From NCBI RefSeq assembly GCF_000014065.1, contig NC_008044.1:1015501-1079500 (forward strand): a stretch of 64,000 bases of DNA, in the 5' to 3' direction. Under the pieces are notes generated by a model. That model saw nothing but the letters and a program-made list of their open reading frames with translations, did no database searches and was not told the origin of the DNA. Positions within the stretch are counted from its first letter, which is position 1, and the number at the start of each line of letters is the position of its first letter. A program made the position numbers and the translations under genes. This DNA is from Ruegeria sp. TM1040. GTDB lineage: Bacteria > Pseudomonadota > Alphaproteobacteria > Rhodobacterales > Rhodobacteraceae. Below, one piece after another: positions 1-8,472 of the stretch.

Positions 1-450
1 GTGCTCTGTGATGTGCTCTGGTACGCGCAAGAGCGTTTCAAGCCCGCCGGGGTGATCGATCTGGCGACTCTGACAGGCGCAATCATCATTGGCCTTGGCC
101 ATGAAAACGCAGGTGTCTTCTCAAATGACGATGCGCTCTGTGGAGCCTTCCTCAAAGCCGCCGACGCCGAAGGAGAAGGGGCTTGGCGCCTACCGCTCGG
201 TCAAGCCTATGACGATCAGTTGAAATCCAATGTGGCGGATATGAAAAACGTTGGTGGTCGTCCGGCGGGGTCAATCACTGCGGCGCAGTTCCTCCAGCGT
301 TTCATCAAGGAAGGCACGCCCTGGATTCATCTCGATATTGCAGGTGTGGCCTCGGTCAAGGCGGCAACGGACTATGCGCCCAAAGGGGCGACCGGCTGGG
401 GGGTGATGGCACTCAACCGTCTGGTGCAAGATCAGTTCGAGGCCGAGTAA
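1..450 (+). CDS. pepA: Leucyl aminopeptidase (M17 family), 3' part only
   Basis: This is the C-terminal 149 residues of an M17 cytosolic aminopeptidase, a hexameric two-metal exopeptidase that removes N-terminal residues from peptides. Reading begins at VLCDVLWYAQ, which in this family directly follows the NTDAEGR metal-binding motif, so the start and most of the gene lie before the window. The remaining landmarks are present in order: DLATLTGA near residue 20, WRLPLG near 62, the loop SNVADMKNVGGRPAGSIT, and HLDIAG near 110. The stop is TAA at 448-450 and holC starts 6 bp later, so the two are probably cotranscribed. The family assignment is secure. Confidence 0.95.
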   Translation: MLCDVLWYAQERFKPAGVIDLATLTGAIIIGLGHENAGVFSNDDALCGAFLKAADAEGEGAWRLPLGQAYDDQLKSNVADMKNVGGRPAGSITAAQFLQRFIKEGTPWIHLDIAGVASVKAATDYAPKGATGWGVMALNRLVQDQFEAE

Positions 451-456
451 CGCGCA

Positions 457-921
457 ATGGGGGCCGCCTACTTCTACCATCTGACGCGCAAGCCCTTGCA
501 GGAAACGCTTCCCGTGCTTCTTGACAAGGCGCGCGGCGCGGGCTGGCGAATTGCCGTGCGCGGCCGCGATCCCGAGCGGCTGGCGTGGCTCGATGATACG
601 CTTTGGCTTGCGGGGGATGCGTCCTTTCTGCCCCACGGCATTGCAGGCGGCCCTCATGATGCGCTGCAACCGATCCTGCTCACCACTGCGTCGGAGGCTG
701 CTAATGGCGCCGATTGCGTGATGTCCGTGGATGGTGCTGAGGTGCAGCCAGACGAGGTGGACGCGCTGGAGCGGGTCTGCATCCTCTTTGATGGCACAGA
801 CCCCGAGGCCGTGCAGCATGCGCGCGGGCAATGGAAAAACCTCACTGCGGCAGGTTGCTTGGCACAGTATTGGTCCGAGGAAAGCGGTCGCTGGGAAAAA
901 AAGGCTGAAAGCGGAGGCTGA
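457..921 (+). CDS. holC: DNA polymerase III subunit chi
   Basis: The 154-residue product matches the chi subunit of the DNA polymerase III clamp loader, which links the psi subunit to single-strand binding protein at the replication fork. Seen: an N-terminal FYHLTRKPLQETLPVLLDKA helix region, the segment WRIAVRG, the central LWLAGDASFLPHG segment (chi proteins usually have W..d..sFlPHg here), and a C-terminal QWK.L...G....YW.....GRW motif that ends the fold. The length is normal for alphaproteobacterial chi. It follows pepA by 6 bp, a frequent neighbour pair. The stop codon lies inside the first hairpin of a repeated intergenic element (920-981). Confidence 0.93.
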   Translation: MGAAYFYHLTRKPLQETLPVLLDKARGAGWRIAVRGRDPERLAWLDDTLWLAGDASFLPHGIAGGPHDALQPILLTTASEAANGADCVMSVDGAEVQPDEVDALERVCILFDGTDPEAVQHARGQWKNLTAAGCLAQYWSEESGRWEKKAESGG

Positions 922-981
922 GGGGCGCTGCCCCTCTTGGCCTGCGGCCAATTCACCCCGGGATACTTGGCGTTAGAAGAA
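920..981 (+). repeat. Dispersed 3'-UTR repeat, copy A
   Basis: Three parts are seen: a hairpin (stem 920-926 with 930-936, loop GCT) that overlaps the holC stop codon; a second hairpin 937-942 with 946-951; and a conserved core at 956-981 reading CCCCGGGATACTTGG then CGTTAGAAGAA. The same core occurs near 1118, 18287, 22175 and 55337. The position right after a stop codon suggests a role in transcript termination or 3' end stability, but that is inference. Confidence 0.7.
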
Positions 982-1117
982 CGCAAGATCCGCGGCGCCG
1001 AAGGATTTCGTTAACCGAGATCTGTCCTGATATATGTGCGGTACAGGCTGGGAAGCCGATGGCCGCGTTAGGAGAAGGCCTGCTGCAGCGGCGCGCGGCG
1101 TCTGTGCAGCAGGTTTT

Positions 1118-1169
1118 GCTTCTTCTAACCCAAAATATCCCCGCCGGAGGCACGCGCCCCAAGGCGCGT
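1118..1169 (-). repeat. Dispersed 3'-UTR repeat, copy B (inverted relative to A)
   Basis: On the minus strand this begins with a hairpin next to the stop codon of the protease gene (ACGCGCC at 1152-1158 pairs with GGCGCGT at 1163-1169, loop CCAA). It then runs through GCCTCCGGCGGGGATATTTT to GGGTTAGAAGAAGC, ending at 1118. Together with copy A it places two opposed copies in the space between the convergent holC and protease genes. Confidence 0.7.
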
Positions 1170-1171
1170 TC

Positions 1172-1753
1172 TCAACGGGTCAGGATCAGTTCATTGTTGC
1201 GAATTTCAAACCCCGAGAACCGCTGAAGATATCCCATTCCCAGGAGAGACTGCGCCAACGCGCCCTCGTTGACCCAGGCCGACACATCGCGATCCGTGAT
1301 CGGCCCCAAGGCAACGGTATCGAGAGTCACGCGCGCGGTGCGTACTTCGCCATTTGCCGTCATGGCGCGTCCAAAGTAGCTCAGCGCACTGGGATCGATC
1401 CCGAGGCGCTCAGCGGTGTCGGCATTGAGCACCATATCGCTGGCACCGGTATCGACCAGGAATTGAACCGGCTGATCATTGACCTGCAAAGTGAGGTAAT
1501 AGTGACCATCGCGGGCACGGGGGACGCGGATCTGGCCGTCGTCCGAAAGAACTGCCTGCTGTGGCACCACCGTTGTTCGGATGTCATCCCAAAGCCCATA
1601 GGCCGCAATCACGCCCAGAAAGATCAGGGCCCAGATCATGAGTTGTTGTGCGGTTTTTCCAAGGCTCTGGCGGTTTTGCACAAAGACCCAGGAGCCCACC
1701 ACCAGAAGCAGCAGCACCAGATAGATCAGCTGGCCAATATCGTCTGAATTCAT
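1172..1753 (-). CDS. Membrane-anchored retropepsin-like aspartic protease (TIGR02281-type)
   Basis: The 193-residue protein has two hydrophobic helices (about residues 7-27 and 39-54) followed by a retropepsin-like domain. The catalytic motif FLVDTGASDMVLN lies near residue 110 (Asp in DTGAS), with the second family signature LLGMGYL near 171 and a closing F.I..N.L.L strand at the C-terminus. Such single-domain clan AA proteases dimerise like retroviral proteases; the membrane anchor predicts a soluble periplasm- or cytoplasm-facing catalytic dimer. The physiological substrate is unknown. The start at 1753 puts the first helix at the N-terminus. The gene converges on holC. Confidence 0.85.
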   Translation of the reverse strand: MNSDDIGQLIYLVLLLLVVGSWVFVQNRQSLGKTAQQLMIWALIFLGVIAAYGLWDDIRTTVVPQQAVLSDDGQIRVPRARDGHYYLTLQVNDQPVQFLVDTGASDMVLNADTAERLGIDPSALSYFGRAMTANGEVRTARVTLDTVALGPITDRDVSAWVNEGALAQSLLGMGYLQRFSGFEIRNNELILTR

Positions 1754-1802
1754 GGATCAACATCCTCCGTCACAAGGAGGTAGGTGCGGGCGGCGGCTCT
1801 GT

Positions 1803-2426
1803 CTAGCTGGCAAAACCAAAAGCGCTCAGCCCGTCGAGGACAAATTGCACAGAGAGTGCCGCGAGAAGCATCCCCAAAAGGCGTGTCGCGACATTGATGC
1901 CCACGGGGCCGAGCAGGCGTTCCAGTGCGCCGGAGATGGAAAACATCCCAAGCATCAATGCGATGACCGCAACAACGATGGCCATGACCGAGGCAAACCC
2001 TTCGATACCGGGGTGCTGCCCGGTCAGAAGGATCACTGTCGCAATGGAGCCGGGCCCCGCGATCAGCGGAATCGCCATTGGAAAGACCGAAGGGTCATCC
2101 TCGGGCGCAATCTCGTCGCCCTGGTGCTGACGACGGGCCGTGCGGCGTTCAAAGAGCATGTCGAGCGCGGTTAGGAACAACAGGATACCACCCGCCACAC
2201 GGAATGCCGGCATGGAGATGCCGATAAAGCCCAGAACGCTTTCGCCAAAGAGCGCAAAAACCGCAAGGATGCCAATACCGGTGATCGAGGCGCGAATGGC
2301 AATGGCGCGGCGCTGCTTGCTGGTCATGCCTTGGGTCAGGGCCAGGAACACCGGCATCAATCCAATCGGGTCGATGATCACAAATAGCGTCACAAAAGAG
2401 GTAATCAGAAACGCGGTATCAATCAT
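1803..2426 (-). CDS. marC: MarC-family integral membrane protein
   Basis: A 207-residue, six-helix membrane protein. It opens with MIDTAFLITSFVTLFVIIDP and continues with IGLMPVFLALT, the DPxGxxPxF-type motif that defines the MarC/YhgN family, and a second PLIAGPGSIATVILLT repeat near 110 consistent with an inverted duplication. The molecular function of MarC proteins is not established; the original link to multiple antibiotic resistance was not supported later. The ATG at 2424-2426 overlaps the TGA of the upstream ABC-F gene by 4 bp (ATGA), so translation is coupled. A longer in-frame extension upstream only runs inside the ABC-F gene. Confidence 0.88.
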   Translation of the reverse strand: MIDTAFLITSFVTLFVIIDPIGLMPVFLALTQGMTSKQRRAIAIRASITGIGILAVFALFGESVLGFIGISMPAFRVAGGILLFLTALDMLFERRTARRQHQGDEIAPEDDPSVFPMAIPLIAGPGSIATVILLTGQHPGIEGFASVMAIVVAVIALMLGMFSISGALERLLGPVGINVATRLLGMLLAALSVQFVLDGLSAFGFAS

Positions 2427-4300
2427 GAGGTTTCTGCTAGCTCCAGTTTTTCCAGCGCGTCCATCCAGATCGCTTCCGCGCGCTCCAAGGCCTCGATGCA
2501 CTCGGCATGCTTTTTCTGCCAAACTTCGATGTCGGCCTGTTTGCCACTTTCATAGAGGGCAGGGTCCGCGAGCTTGGCATCCAGTTTTTCGCGCATTTCG
2601 CTGAGTTTTTCCACCCGCGCCTCGGATTTTCGCACTTCCGAGCGCAGCGCAAGGAGCTGATCGCGACTGGCGCGTTTGGGTTTCTCAGTGCGTTTCTCGG
2701 CTGCACTTGCAGCCACAGTTGCGGCCTTGGCGGCGGGTTTGTCGCGCGCCAGAAGCATCTCGCGATAGCTGTCGAGATCGCCGTCATAGGGTTTGACGGT
2801 TCCCTCCGAGACCAGCCACAGACGATCGGCCACCATGCTCAGAAGATGCATGTCATGGCTCACAAGGATGACCGCGCCGCTATAGGCGGTCAGTGCCTCG
2901 ACCAATGCTTCGCGGCTTTCGATGTCGAGGTGGTTCGTCGGCTCGTCGAGGATCAGCATATGCGGCGCATCAAGGGTCGCAAGCAGGAGGCTCAGGCGGG
3001 CCTTCTGCCCTCCCGACAGACGCTTTACCTCTACTTCTGCCTGCTGGGCGCCCAGGCCAAAGCCTGCAAGGCGCGCGCGCCATTTTGCGGGCGGCTCGTC
3101 AGGGCGCAGGCGGCGCAGATGGTCCAGCGGGGTCTCATTGATATAAAGCTCATCCACCTGATGCTGCGCAAAATAGCCGATCCTGAGCTTTGAAGAGCGC
3201 ACCATTTTGCCCGCCATCAAAGGCAGCCGGTCCGAGAGCAGCTTGGAGAGCGTGGATTTGCCCTGACCGTTCTTGCCCAGCAGCGCGATCCGGTCGTCCT
3301 GATCAATCCGCAGGTTCAGACGCCGCAAGATCTCCACATCACCGTAGCCGGTGATCCCGCCTTCGATCTGGATGATCGGCGGCGACATCTCCTCAGGTTC
3401 GGGAAAGCTGAAGGCACGCAGCGCTGCTTCTTGCGGGGTCGAGATCGGCTTCATCTTCTCGATCATTTTCAGGCGCGATTGGGCCTGCTTGGCCTTGGAG
3501 GCCTTGGCGCGGAAGCGATCCACAAAGCTCTGAAGATGCGCGCGGCGGTTTTCCTGTTTCTGCGCTTCGGACTGCGCCACGGCGATGCGGGCGGCGCGGG
3601 TCTCGGCAAAAGTGTCGTAAGGCCCCTGATAGAGCGTGAGCTTGCGATCCTCGAGATGCAGGATGGCGCTCACCGCGCGATTGAGAAGCCCGCGGTCGTG
3701 GGAGACGATCAGAACCGTGTGCGGATAGCGCGCGATATAGCTTTCAAGCCAGAGCGCACCTTCGAGATCGAGGTAGTTCGTCGGCTCATCGAGGAGCAGC
3801 AGGTCGGGCTGCGCAAACAGGACCGCTGCAAGGGCCACCCGCATGCGCCAGCCGCCCGAAAAGTCAGAACAGGGACGCAGCTGATCCTGATCGTCAAAGC
3901 CAAGCCCCTTGAGGATCGAAGCGGCGCGGGCCTCAGCAGACCATGCATCAATATCCACCAGACGGGTCTGGATCTCGGCGATCCGGGTGCCATCCGTTGC
4001 GGTGTCGGCCTCCGCCATCAGCGCGGCACGTTCGGTATCTGCGGCCAGCACCGTGTCGATCAGCGACACCTCCGAGGAGGGCACTTCCTGCGCAACGCCG
4101 CCAATCCGCGCCTTGGAGGGCAGGGTGATTGTTCCGCCTTCCAGCGCCAGTTCGCCCCGGATCAGGCGGAACAGCGTGGACTTGCCGGTGCCATTGCGTC
4201 CGACAACGCCAACCTTGTGACCGGTTGGAATGCTGGCAGAGGCCTCCTCCATAAGGGGGCGGCCTTCGACGGAATAAGTGATGTTTTCGATCCTGAGCAT
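2423..4300 (-). CDS. ABC-F family ATPase (YheS-like)
   Basis: A soluble protein with two ABC domains and no membrane segment, of the ABC-F class that acts on the ribosome. Domain 1 has Walker A GRNGTGKST, signature FSGGWRMR and Walker B LLLLDEPTNYLD. The linker carries FVDRFRAKASKAKQAQSR, characteristic of YheS/Uup types. Domain 2 has GKNGQGKST, LSGGQKAR and ILDEPTNHLD. The last 80 residues are a charged coiled coil. The segment DIDAWSAEARAASILKGLGF closely follows E. coli YheS. I chose the ATG at 4298-4300 (625 aa), preceded by a GAGAG; an ATG at 4336 would add 12 residues. It is the first gene of a pair with marC. Confidence 0.9.
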   Translation of the reverse strand: MLRIENITYSVEGRPLMEEASASIPTGHKVGVVGRNGTGKSTLFRLIRGELALEGGTITLPSKARIGGVAQEVPSSEVSLIDTVLAADTERAALMAEADTATDGTRIAEIQTRLVDIDAWSAEARAASILKGLGFDDQDQLRPCSDFSGGWRMRVALAAVLFAQPDLLLLDEPTNYLDLEGALWLESYIARYPHTVLIVSHDRGLLNRAVSAILHLEDRKLTLYQGPYDTFAETRAARIAVAQSEAQKQENRRAHLQSFVDRFRAKASKAKQAQSRLKMIEKMKPISTPQEAALRAFSFPEPEEMSPPIIQIEGGITGYGDVEILRRLNLRIDQDDRIALLGKNGQGKSTLSKLLSDRLPLMAGKMVRSSKLRIGYFAQHQVDELYINETPLDHLRRLRPDEPPAKWRARLAGFGLGAQQAEVEVKRLSGGQKARLSLLLATLDAPHMLILDEPTNHLDIESREALVEALTAYSGAVILVSHDMHLLSMVADRLWLVSEGTVKPYDGDLDSYREMLLARDKPAAKAATVAASAAEKRTEKPKRASRDQLLALRSEVRKSEARVEKLSEMREKLDAKLADPALYESGKQADIEVWQKKHAECIEALERAEAIWMDALEKLELAETS

Positions 4301-4436
4301 GGCGTCTCTCATGTCGAAAGGCATCGAGAGGGTCAATCACTATCCTATCTTTGCAGGTCCTTTGTCAGCCCGGATGTCTTGCGCGCCATGGGGCGGGTAT
4401 TCCCGCCTTGGCGATCCGCGCGCGCGTGTTAGGCTC

Positions 4437-4455
4437 GGGGATATTTGAGGCGCGC
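4437..4455 (+). repeat. Possible partial copy of the dispersed repeat (copy C)
   Basis: The stretch GGGGATATTTGAGGCGCGC matches only the GGGGATATTT part of the element seen at 920, 1118, 18287, 22175 and 55317, and lacks the GTTAGAAGAAGC tail. A small hairpin (GGCGGG/CCCGCC at 4392-4407) lies upstream of it. It sits between divergent genes, unlike the 3'-end copies, so this may be a coincidence or a decayed copy. Confidence 0.3.
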
Positions 4456-4517
4456 TCCCCCGTGGCGGGACTGAAGGGCGCGAGTTTGCGGAAAATGCGT
4501 TTTTTGAGGAATGAGTG

Positions 4518-6110
4518 ATGCGACGACTGGTCATTTGCTGTGATGGTACCTGGAACACCCCGGATCAGCACCGGGGCGGCGTGCGCACGCCTACCAATGT
4601 GGCCAAGCTTCACTCTTTGATTGCCAAAACTGGTAGCGGCGCGGGGGTTGAGATTGCTCAGATCACCTACTACCGGCGCGGGGTCGGCACCTCCGGGGGG
4701 CTGTTTCGTCGTCTGTTGGGAGGCGCCATTGGGCTGAAGCTCGAAGATGACATCATGAGCGCCTATAAATTCCTCGCCGAGACCTATGAACCCGGCGATG
4801 AGATCTTTCTCTTTGGGTTCAGCCGGGGCGCTTACACGGTGCGCAGCCTTGCGGGCATGGTCTCTTCGGTTGGACTGGCCGATCTGCGACCGGCGCATCT
4901 GTCGCCCTATGTAGAACCCTGGGATGTGGTGAAGCGGTTGATGCGCAGCTATGCCGCGCGCAAAGCCCAAGGCGATGCGGGCGGCACCACGTCCCCGGAC
5001 ACACGCCCCGCTGCCGTGAGGTTCCACTCCGATCGCGCCGAGGTCGGATTTCGCTTTATCGGGGTCTGGGACACGGTTGGCGCGCTGGGCATCCCGGACG
5101 ACAAGGGCGTCTTGCGGCTGCTTCTGGGCGATCTGCTGCGGCACGAGTTCAGCAACACGACGCTTGGGGCCAATGTGGCCTGCGCCCGCCACGCGCTGGC
5201 GATGGACGAGCGGCGCAAGGATTTTACTCCGACCCTTTGGACACGCTGGGCTGCGGGGCAGGATGTGGAGCAGCGCTGGTTTCCCGGCGTCCACGCCGAT
5301 GTCGGCGGCAGCTACGAGGACAGCGGCCTCGGCGACCTGACGCTTGACTGGATGCTGCGCGAAGCACAGGCGCAGGGGTTGGCGCTGCGCGAGATCGCGC
5401 CCGGCCATCTGCGCCCGGATGCCTACGGGCGGCGCCATACATCCTATCTGGGGTGGTTCCGCCTGCGTCCAACCCGCCCGCGCGCTGTGCCAGAGGTGTC
5501 GGCTGCCGGCGCGGAGGTCTTTGACTGGACCAGTCGCACCTGTTTTGACGCCTCGGTGCTGCAGCGCCAGCGCATGCCACCCCCGGGCGAGACGACCTAT
5601 TGGCCTACCAATGTGCTGCTGAAAGGGCAGAGCGCGACGACCATCGCCGCGGCACGCAAGCGTTGGAACACCACGGGGATCTATCTGGAACGTGGCGGCT
5701 GTTACCGGGTCGTGGCGCGTGGGAGCTGGCAGGACGCGGCAATCGAGGCCACGGCAAATGGCGTACGTCGCGGGCTTTCCCTTGGCAAGATCGGCTATGC
5801 GCTGGCGGCGCTGCCGGAGGCGTTGCGCCGGATCATTCGCAAACGCAAAGGCTTTGCCACCGCAGACGTGGCGTTTTCGCGTCGTGTCGAAGCTGCGCCC
5901 TGGTTTGCGTTGATTGGGTCGATTGCCAATGGGCAGGTTCATGAGGGCAGCGGCGATGAGATTGCCGATCATGAATATCACCGCCTCGGAGAAGAGGCCG
6001 CCATGATCGTGCGGCAGAGTGGCTATCTCTATCTTTTTGCGAATGACGCCTGGCAGATGTACGGCAATAACGCGGGTGTCCTGAAGGTCGAGATCACGCG
6101 GCTTTCATGA
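4518..6110 (+). CDS. DUF2235 (alpha/beta hydrolase-like) protein
   Basis: A 530-residue protein with the DUF2235 domain, an alpha/beta-hydrolase-like family related to Tle1-type phospholipase effectors. Seen: the N-terminal strand RRLVICCDGTWN, the nucleophile elbow FGFSRGAYTVR near residue 102 (G-F-S-R-G, Ser as nucleophile), VWDTVGALG near 184, and a HADVGGSYEDS motif near 263 that in the family supplies an acidic residue and histidine loop. The C-terminal third (from about 350) is poorly conserved. ATG 4518 is chosen because GAGGA lies 7 nt upstream; GTG 4515 is an alternative. There is no signal peptide and no type VI secretion gene nearby, so a secreted effector role is not supported. 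Confidence 0.85.
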   Translation: MRRLVICCDGTWNTPDQHRGGVRTPTNVAKLHSLIAKTGSGAGVEIAQITYYRRGVGTSGGLFRRLLGGAIGLKLEDDIMSAYKFLAETYEPGDEIFLFGFSRGAYTVRSLAGMVSSVGLADLRPAHLSPYVEPWDVVKRLMRSYAARKAQGDAGGTTSPDTRPAAVRFHSDRAEVGFRFIGVWDTVGALGIPDDKGVLRLLLGDLLRHEFSNTTLGANVACARHALAMDERRKDFTPTLWTRWAAGQDVEQRWFPGVHADVGGSYEDSGLGDLTLDWMLREAQAQGLALREIAPGHLRPDAYGRRHTSYLGWFRLRPTRPRAVPEVSAAGAEVFDWTSRTCFDASVLQRQRMPPPGETTYWPTNVLLKGQSATTIAAARKRWNTTGIYLERGGCYRVVARGSWQDAAIEATANGVRRGLSLGKIGYALAALPEALRRIIRKRKGFATADVAFSRRVEAAPWFALIGSIANGQVHEGSGDEIADHEYHRLGEEAAMIVRQSGYLYLFANDAWQMYGNNAGVLKVEITRLS

Positions 6111-6239
6111 GGGGGCGGCGCGCGAATGCGCGGAGTTGCGCCCCTTGTGTCTGACCCGAGGGCGTTGTTTAACACATGCAGTACTCAAGGCTTGCGCTAC
6201 GTGCGGATGCCGCAGAGGGCCAAGAGAACGGAGTGTCCC

Positions 6240-7448
6240 ATGCTGCGCCCAGCTCAGACCCCGCCGATGTTGATGACATTGGTCTTTGGCACCGCGTTGT
6301 CGGTGCTCTCGCTCAATATGTTCCTGCCCTCTCTGCCCGGCATCGCACAGGAGTTCGGCGTGGACTACGGGCTCGCGAACCTTGCGATTGCCGGCTATCT
6401 GACGATTTCCGCGGGGCTGCAGCTCATTATGGGGCCGATGTCCGATCTCTACGGGCGCCGGAGGGTGATGCTCCTGTGCTGCGCGCTCTTTGTGCTCGCC
6501 TCCGTGGGCTGCGCGCTGGCCAGCAACATCTGGGTGTTTCTCGGCTTTCGCTTGCTGCAGGGCGCGATCATCAGCGGGCAGGTGATTGCACGTGCCGTGA
6601 TCCGCGACATGTACCCACCAAGCGAGGCGGCCAGCAAACTCGGCTACATGAGCATGATCATGGCGCTGGCGCCGATGACAGGGCCGATGATTGGGGGCGC
6701 GCTTGATATGGCGTTTGGCTGGCGCGCAGGGTTCTGGCTCTATTCCGGGCTTGGGTTGCTGGTGCTCTGGCTCACCTGGGGCGACATGGGAGAGACCAAC
6801 ACCAAGCGCGCGGCGACCTTTCGCGCGCAGATGCGGCTTTATCCGCGTTTGTTCAGCTCGCGCCGCTTCTGGGGGTATTCGGCCTGCGTCGCCTTCTCTA
6901 TCGGCGGGTTCTATTCCTTTGTGACCGGGGCGCCGATGGTCGCGGCGGCGTGGTTTGATCTGAGCCCGGCCATGGTGGGCCTTGGGATCGGGATTATCAC
7001 CTGCGGCTTCATGGTTGGCAATTTTGTCACCGGCCAGCTGGCACAGCGCCTGCGTTTGCTGACGCTTATCCTGATCGGCCGGGGGGTGGCCTGTCTTGGG
7101 CCGGCGGTGGGTCTTGCGCTGTTCTTCATGGGGCAGGGGAGCGAACTGGTGTTCTTTGGGTCCGCCATCTGCGTGGGCTTTGGCAACGGGCTGACGATCG
7201 CAAATGCCAGTGCCGGGCTGATGTCGGTACGCCCCGAGCTTGCCGGCAGTGCCGCAGGGCTTTCGGGGGCGCTAAGCGTGGCGCTGGGCGCACTCCTCAC
7301 GGCTGTCACCGGTGTGGCCGTTGAACCCGAAACCGCGCCGTTTGCAGTGCTCGGCATCATGTTGAGCGCAAGTGTGCTGGCGCTTGTGTCGGCACTCTAT
7401 GTGTTGGTTGTAGACCTGCAGGATCCGCTGGAACCCGCGCATGGGTGA
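6240..7448 (+). CDS. MFS drug efflux transporter, Bcr/CflA type
   Basis: A 402-residue major facilitator with 12 predicted helices. The opening LNMFLPSLPGIAQEFGV fits the Bcr/CflA (DHA1) family, where helix 1 reads D.y.PalP.ia..f. The loop 2-3 signature GPMSDLYGRRRVML is near residue 63, and helix 4 carries RLLQGAIISGQVIARAVIRD, the motif B/C region of proton-drug antiporters. The usual acidic residue in helix 1 is replaced here by Asn (LSLNMF). ATG 6240 is preferred: GGAG lies 6 nt upstream and an upstream in-frame extension has no coding character. The substrate is unknown. The gene stands alone, in the same direction as the DUF2235 gene. Confidence 0.88.
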   Translation: MLRPAQTPPMLMTLVFGTALSVLSLNMFLPSLPGIAQEFGVDYGLANLAIAGYLTISAGLQLIMGPMSDLYGRRRVMLLCCALFVLASVGCALASNIWVFLGFRLLQGAIISGQVIARAVIRDMYPPSEAASKLGYMSMIMALAPMTGPMIGGALDMAFGWRAGFWLYSGLGLLVLWLTWGDMGETNTKRAATFRAQMRLYPRLFSSRRFWGYSACVAFSIGGFYSFVTGAPMVAAAWFDLSPAMVGLGIGIITCGFMVGNFVTGQLAQRLRLLTLILIGRGVACLGPAVGLALFFMGQGSELVFFGSAICVGFGNGLTIANASAGLMSVRPELAGSAAGLSGALSVALGALLTAVTGVAVEPETAPFAVLGIMLSASVLALVSALYVLVVDLQDPLEPAHG

Positions 7449-7596
7449 TCTTCATCGGGCTTTCGGTGCTGCAGTGCGCACAAGGCTCTTCCCAAGGGCG
7501 GGCTGTCGTGCTAGGCGGCGCCAGATCGTTGCGGCACCCTGGTTTCGGACGCCGTGACACCTAATCGACCTTAGTATTTCTCAAGGAGATCGCCCG

Positions 7597-8019
7597 ATGG
7601 CACTGGAACGCACCTTTTCGATCATCAAGCCCGATGCAACCCGCCGCAACCTGACTGGCGCAATCAACGCCAAGTTCGAAGAAGCAGGCCTGCGCATCGT
7701 CGCTCAGAAGCGCATCCACATGACCAAGGCACAGGCCGGTAAATTCTACGCCGTGCACGCCGAGCGTCCCTTCTATGACGAACTGTGCGAATTCATGTCC
7801 TCCGCTCCGGTTGTGGTTCAGGTTCTCGAAGGCGAAGGCGCCATCGCAAAGAACCGCGAAATCATGGGTGCAACCAACCCCGCTGACGCAGCTCCCGGCA
7901 CCATCCGTGCCGAGTTCGCAGAATCCGTGGGTGAGAACTCCGTGCACGGCTCCGACGCACCGGAAACCGCAGCAGAAGAAATCGCCTACTTCTTCTCCGG
8001 TCTCGAACTGGTTGGCTAA
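7597..8019 (+). CDS. ndk: Nucleoside diphosphate kinase
   Basis: A 140-residue NDP kinase that moves the gamma phosphate of ATP onto other nucleoside diphosphates through a phosphohistidine. Seen: [18 protein letters not shown] at the start (Lys of KPD binds phosphate), RPFY near residue 59, and the signature [15 protein letters not shown], then [16 protein letters not shown] with the catalytic His in VHGSD near residue 116. The length and motifs are canonical. A strong AAGGAG lies 8 nt before the ATG. A bidirectional terminator follows. Confidence 0.98.
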   Translation: MALERTFSIIKPDATRRNLTGAINAKFEEAGLRIVAQKRIHMTKAQAGKFYAVHAERPFYDELCEFMSSAPVVVQVLEGEGAIAKNREIMGATNPADAAPGTIRAEFAESVGENSVHGSDAPETAAEEIAYFFSGLELVG

Positions 8020-8080
8020 GTGCTGCGTCGTCGCAGCTGCGACGACGGGCAGGGGCCTCGAGGGGGCCAGCTGAAAATCA

Positions 8081-8115
8081 AAAACCGCCACGCTGCATGC
8101 GTGGCGGTTTTCTTT
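8081..8115. terminator. Bidirectional rho-independent terminator between ndk and the TfoX-C gene
   Basis: A perfect 13-bp stem (AAAACCGCCACGC at 8081-8093 with GCGTGGCGGTTTT at 8099-8111) closes a TGCAT loop. It is followed by TTTTCTTTT on the plus strand and by TTTTTGATTTT on the minus strand, so it can end both convergent transcripts. Confidence 0.93.
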
Positions 8116-8136
8116 TGAGAGGGGCCGGGCGCGGTA

Positions 8137-8472
8137 TCAGTCTGTGCGTCGCTCGATCACACCGATCTCGTTCAAGATCGCATCCAGCGCGGACCGGTCG
8201 CTGTCAAAGCTCTGCGCCTTCAGCGCATCAAAGCGCTTGCGCAGGACCTTTTTCTCTTCGCCCTTGCAATCGTTCCAGGGCCGCCCCTGAAGCGCCATCA
8301 CCAAAACATAGTAGCCTATGAAATGCGGTTTGCTGCCGGATTGAAGCAGTTTGCCGTAGGCCGCGTCCGCCCCGAGGGCGCGCAGCTCCTCGGCGGAATG
8401 GATGCCCGCGCGGGTGCAGGCGGTCTCATAGGCGGGGCCGAGGTTTTTAATCGAGGAAACAGGTGTGCTCAT
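8137..8472 (-). CDS. TfoX C-terminal domain protein
   Basis: A 111-residue protein matching the TfoX/Sxy C-terminal domain, a helix-hairpin-helix-like fold. Seen: the opening SIKNLGPAYETACTRAGIHS, then AEELRALGADAAYGKLLQSG and the family segment FIGYYVLVMALQGRPWND near residue 52. In gamma-proteobacteria the full Sxy/TfoX protein co-activates competence genes with CRP; this protein carries only the C-terminal domain, so that function cannot be assumed. The gene is isolated, converges on ndk and shares its terminator. Confidence 0.85.
   Translation of the reverse strand: MSTPVSSIKNLGPAYETACTRAGIHSAEELRALGADAAYGKLLQSGSKPHFIGYYVLVMALQGRPWNDCKGEEKKVLRKRFDALKAQSFDSDRSALDAILNEIGVIERRTD

Noticed and set aside
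4365-5981. A 538-codon minus-strand frame opposite the DUF2235 gene
   Set aside because: No family features; the plus-strand product has the nucleophile elbow and strong start signals.
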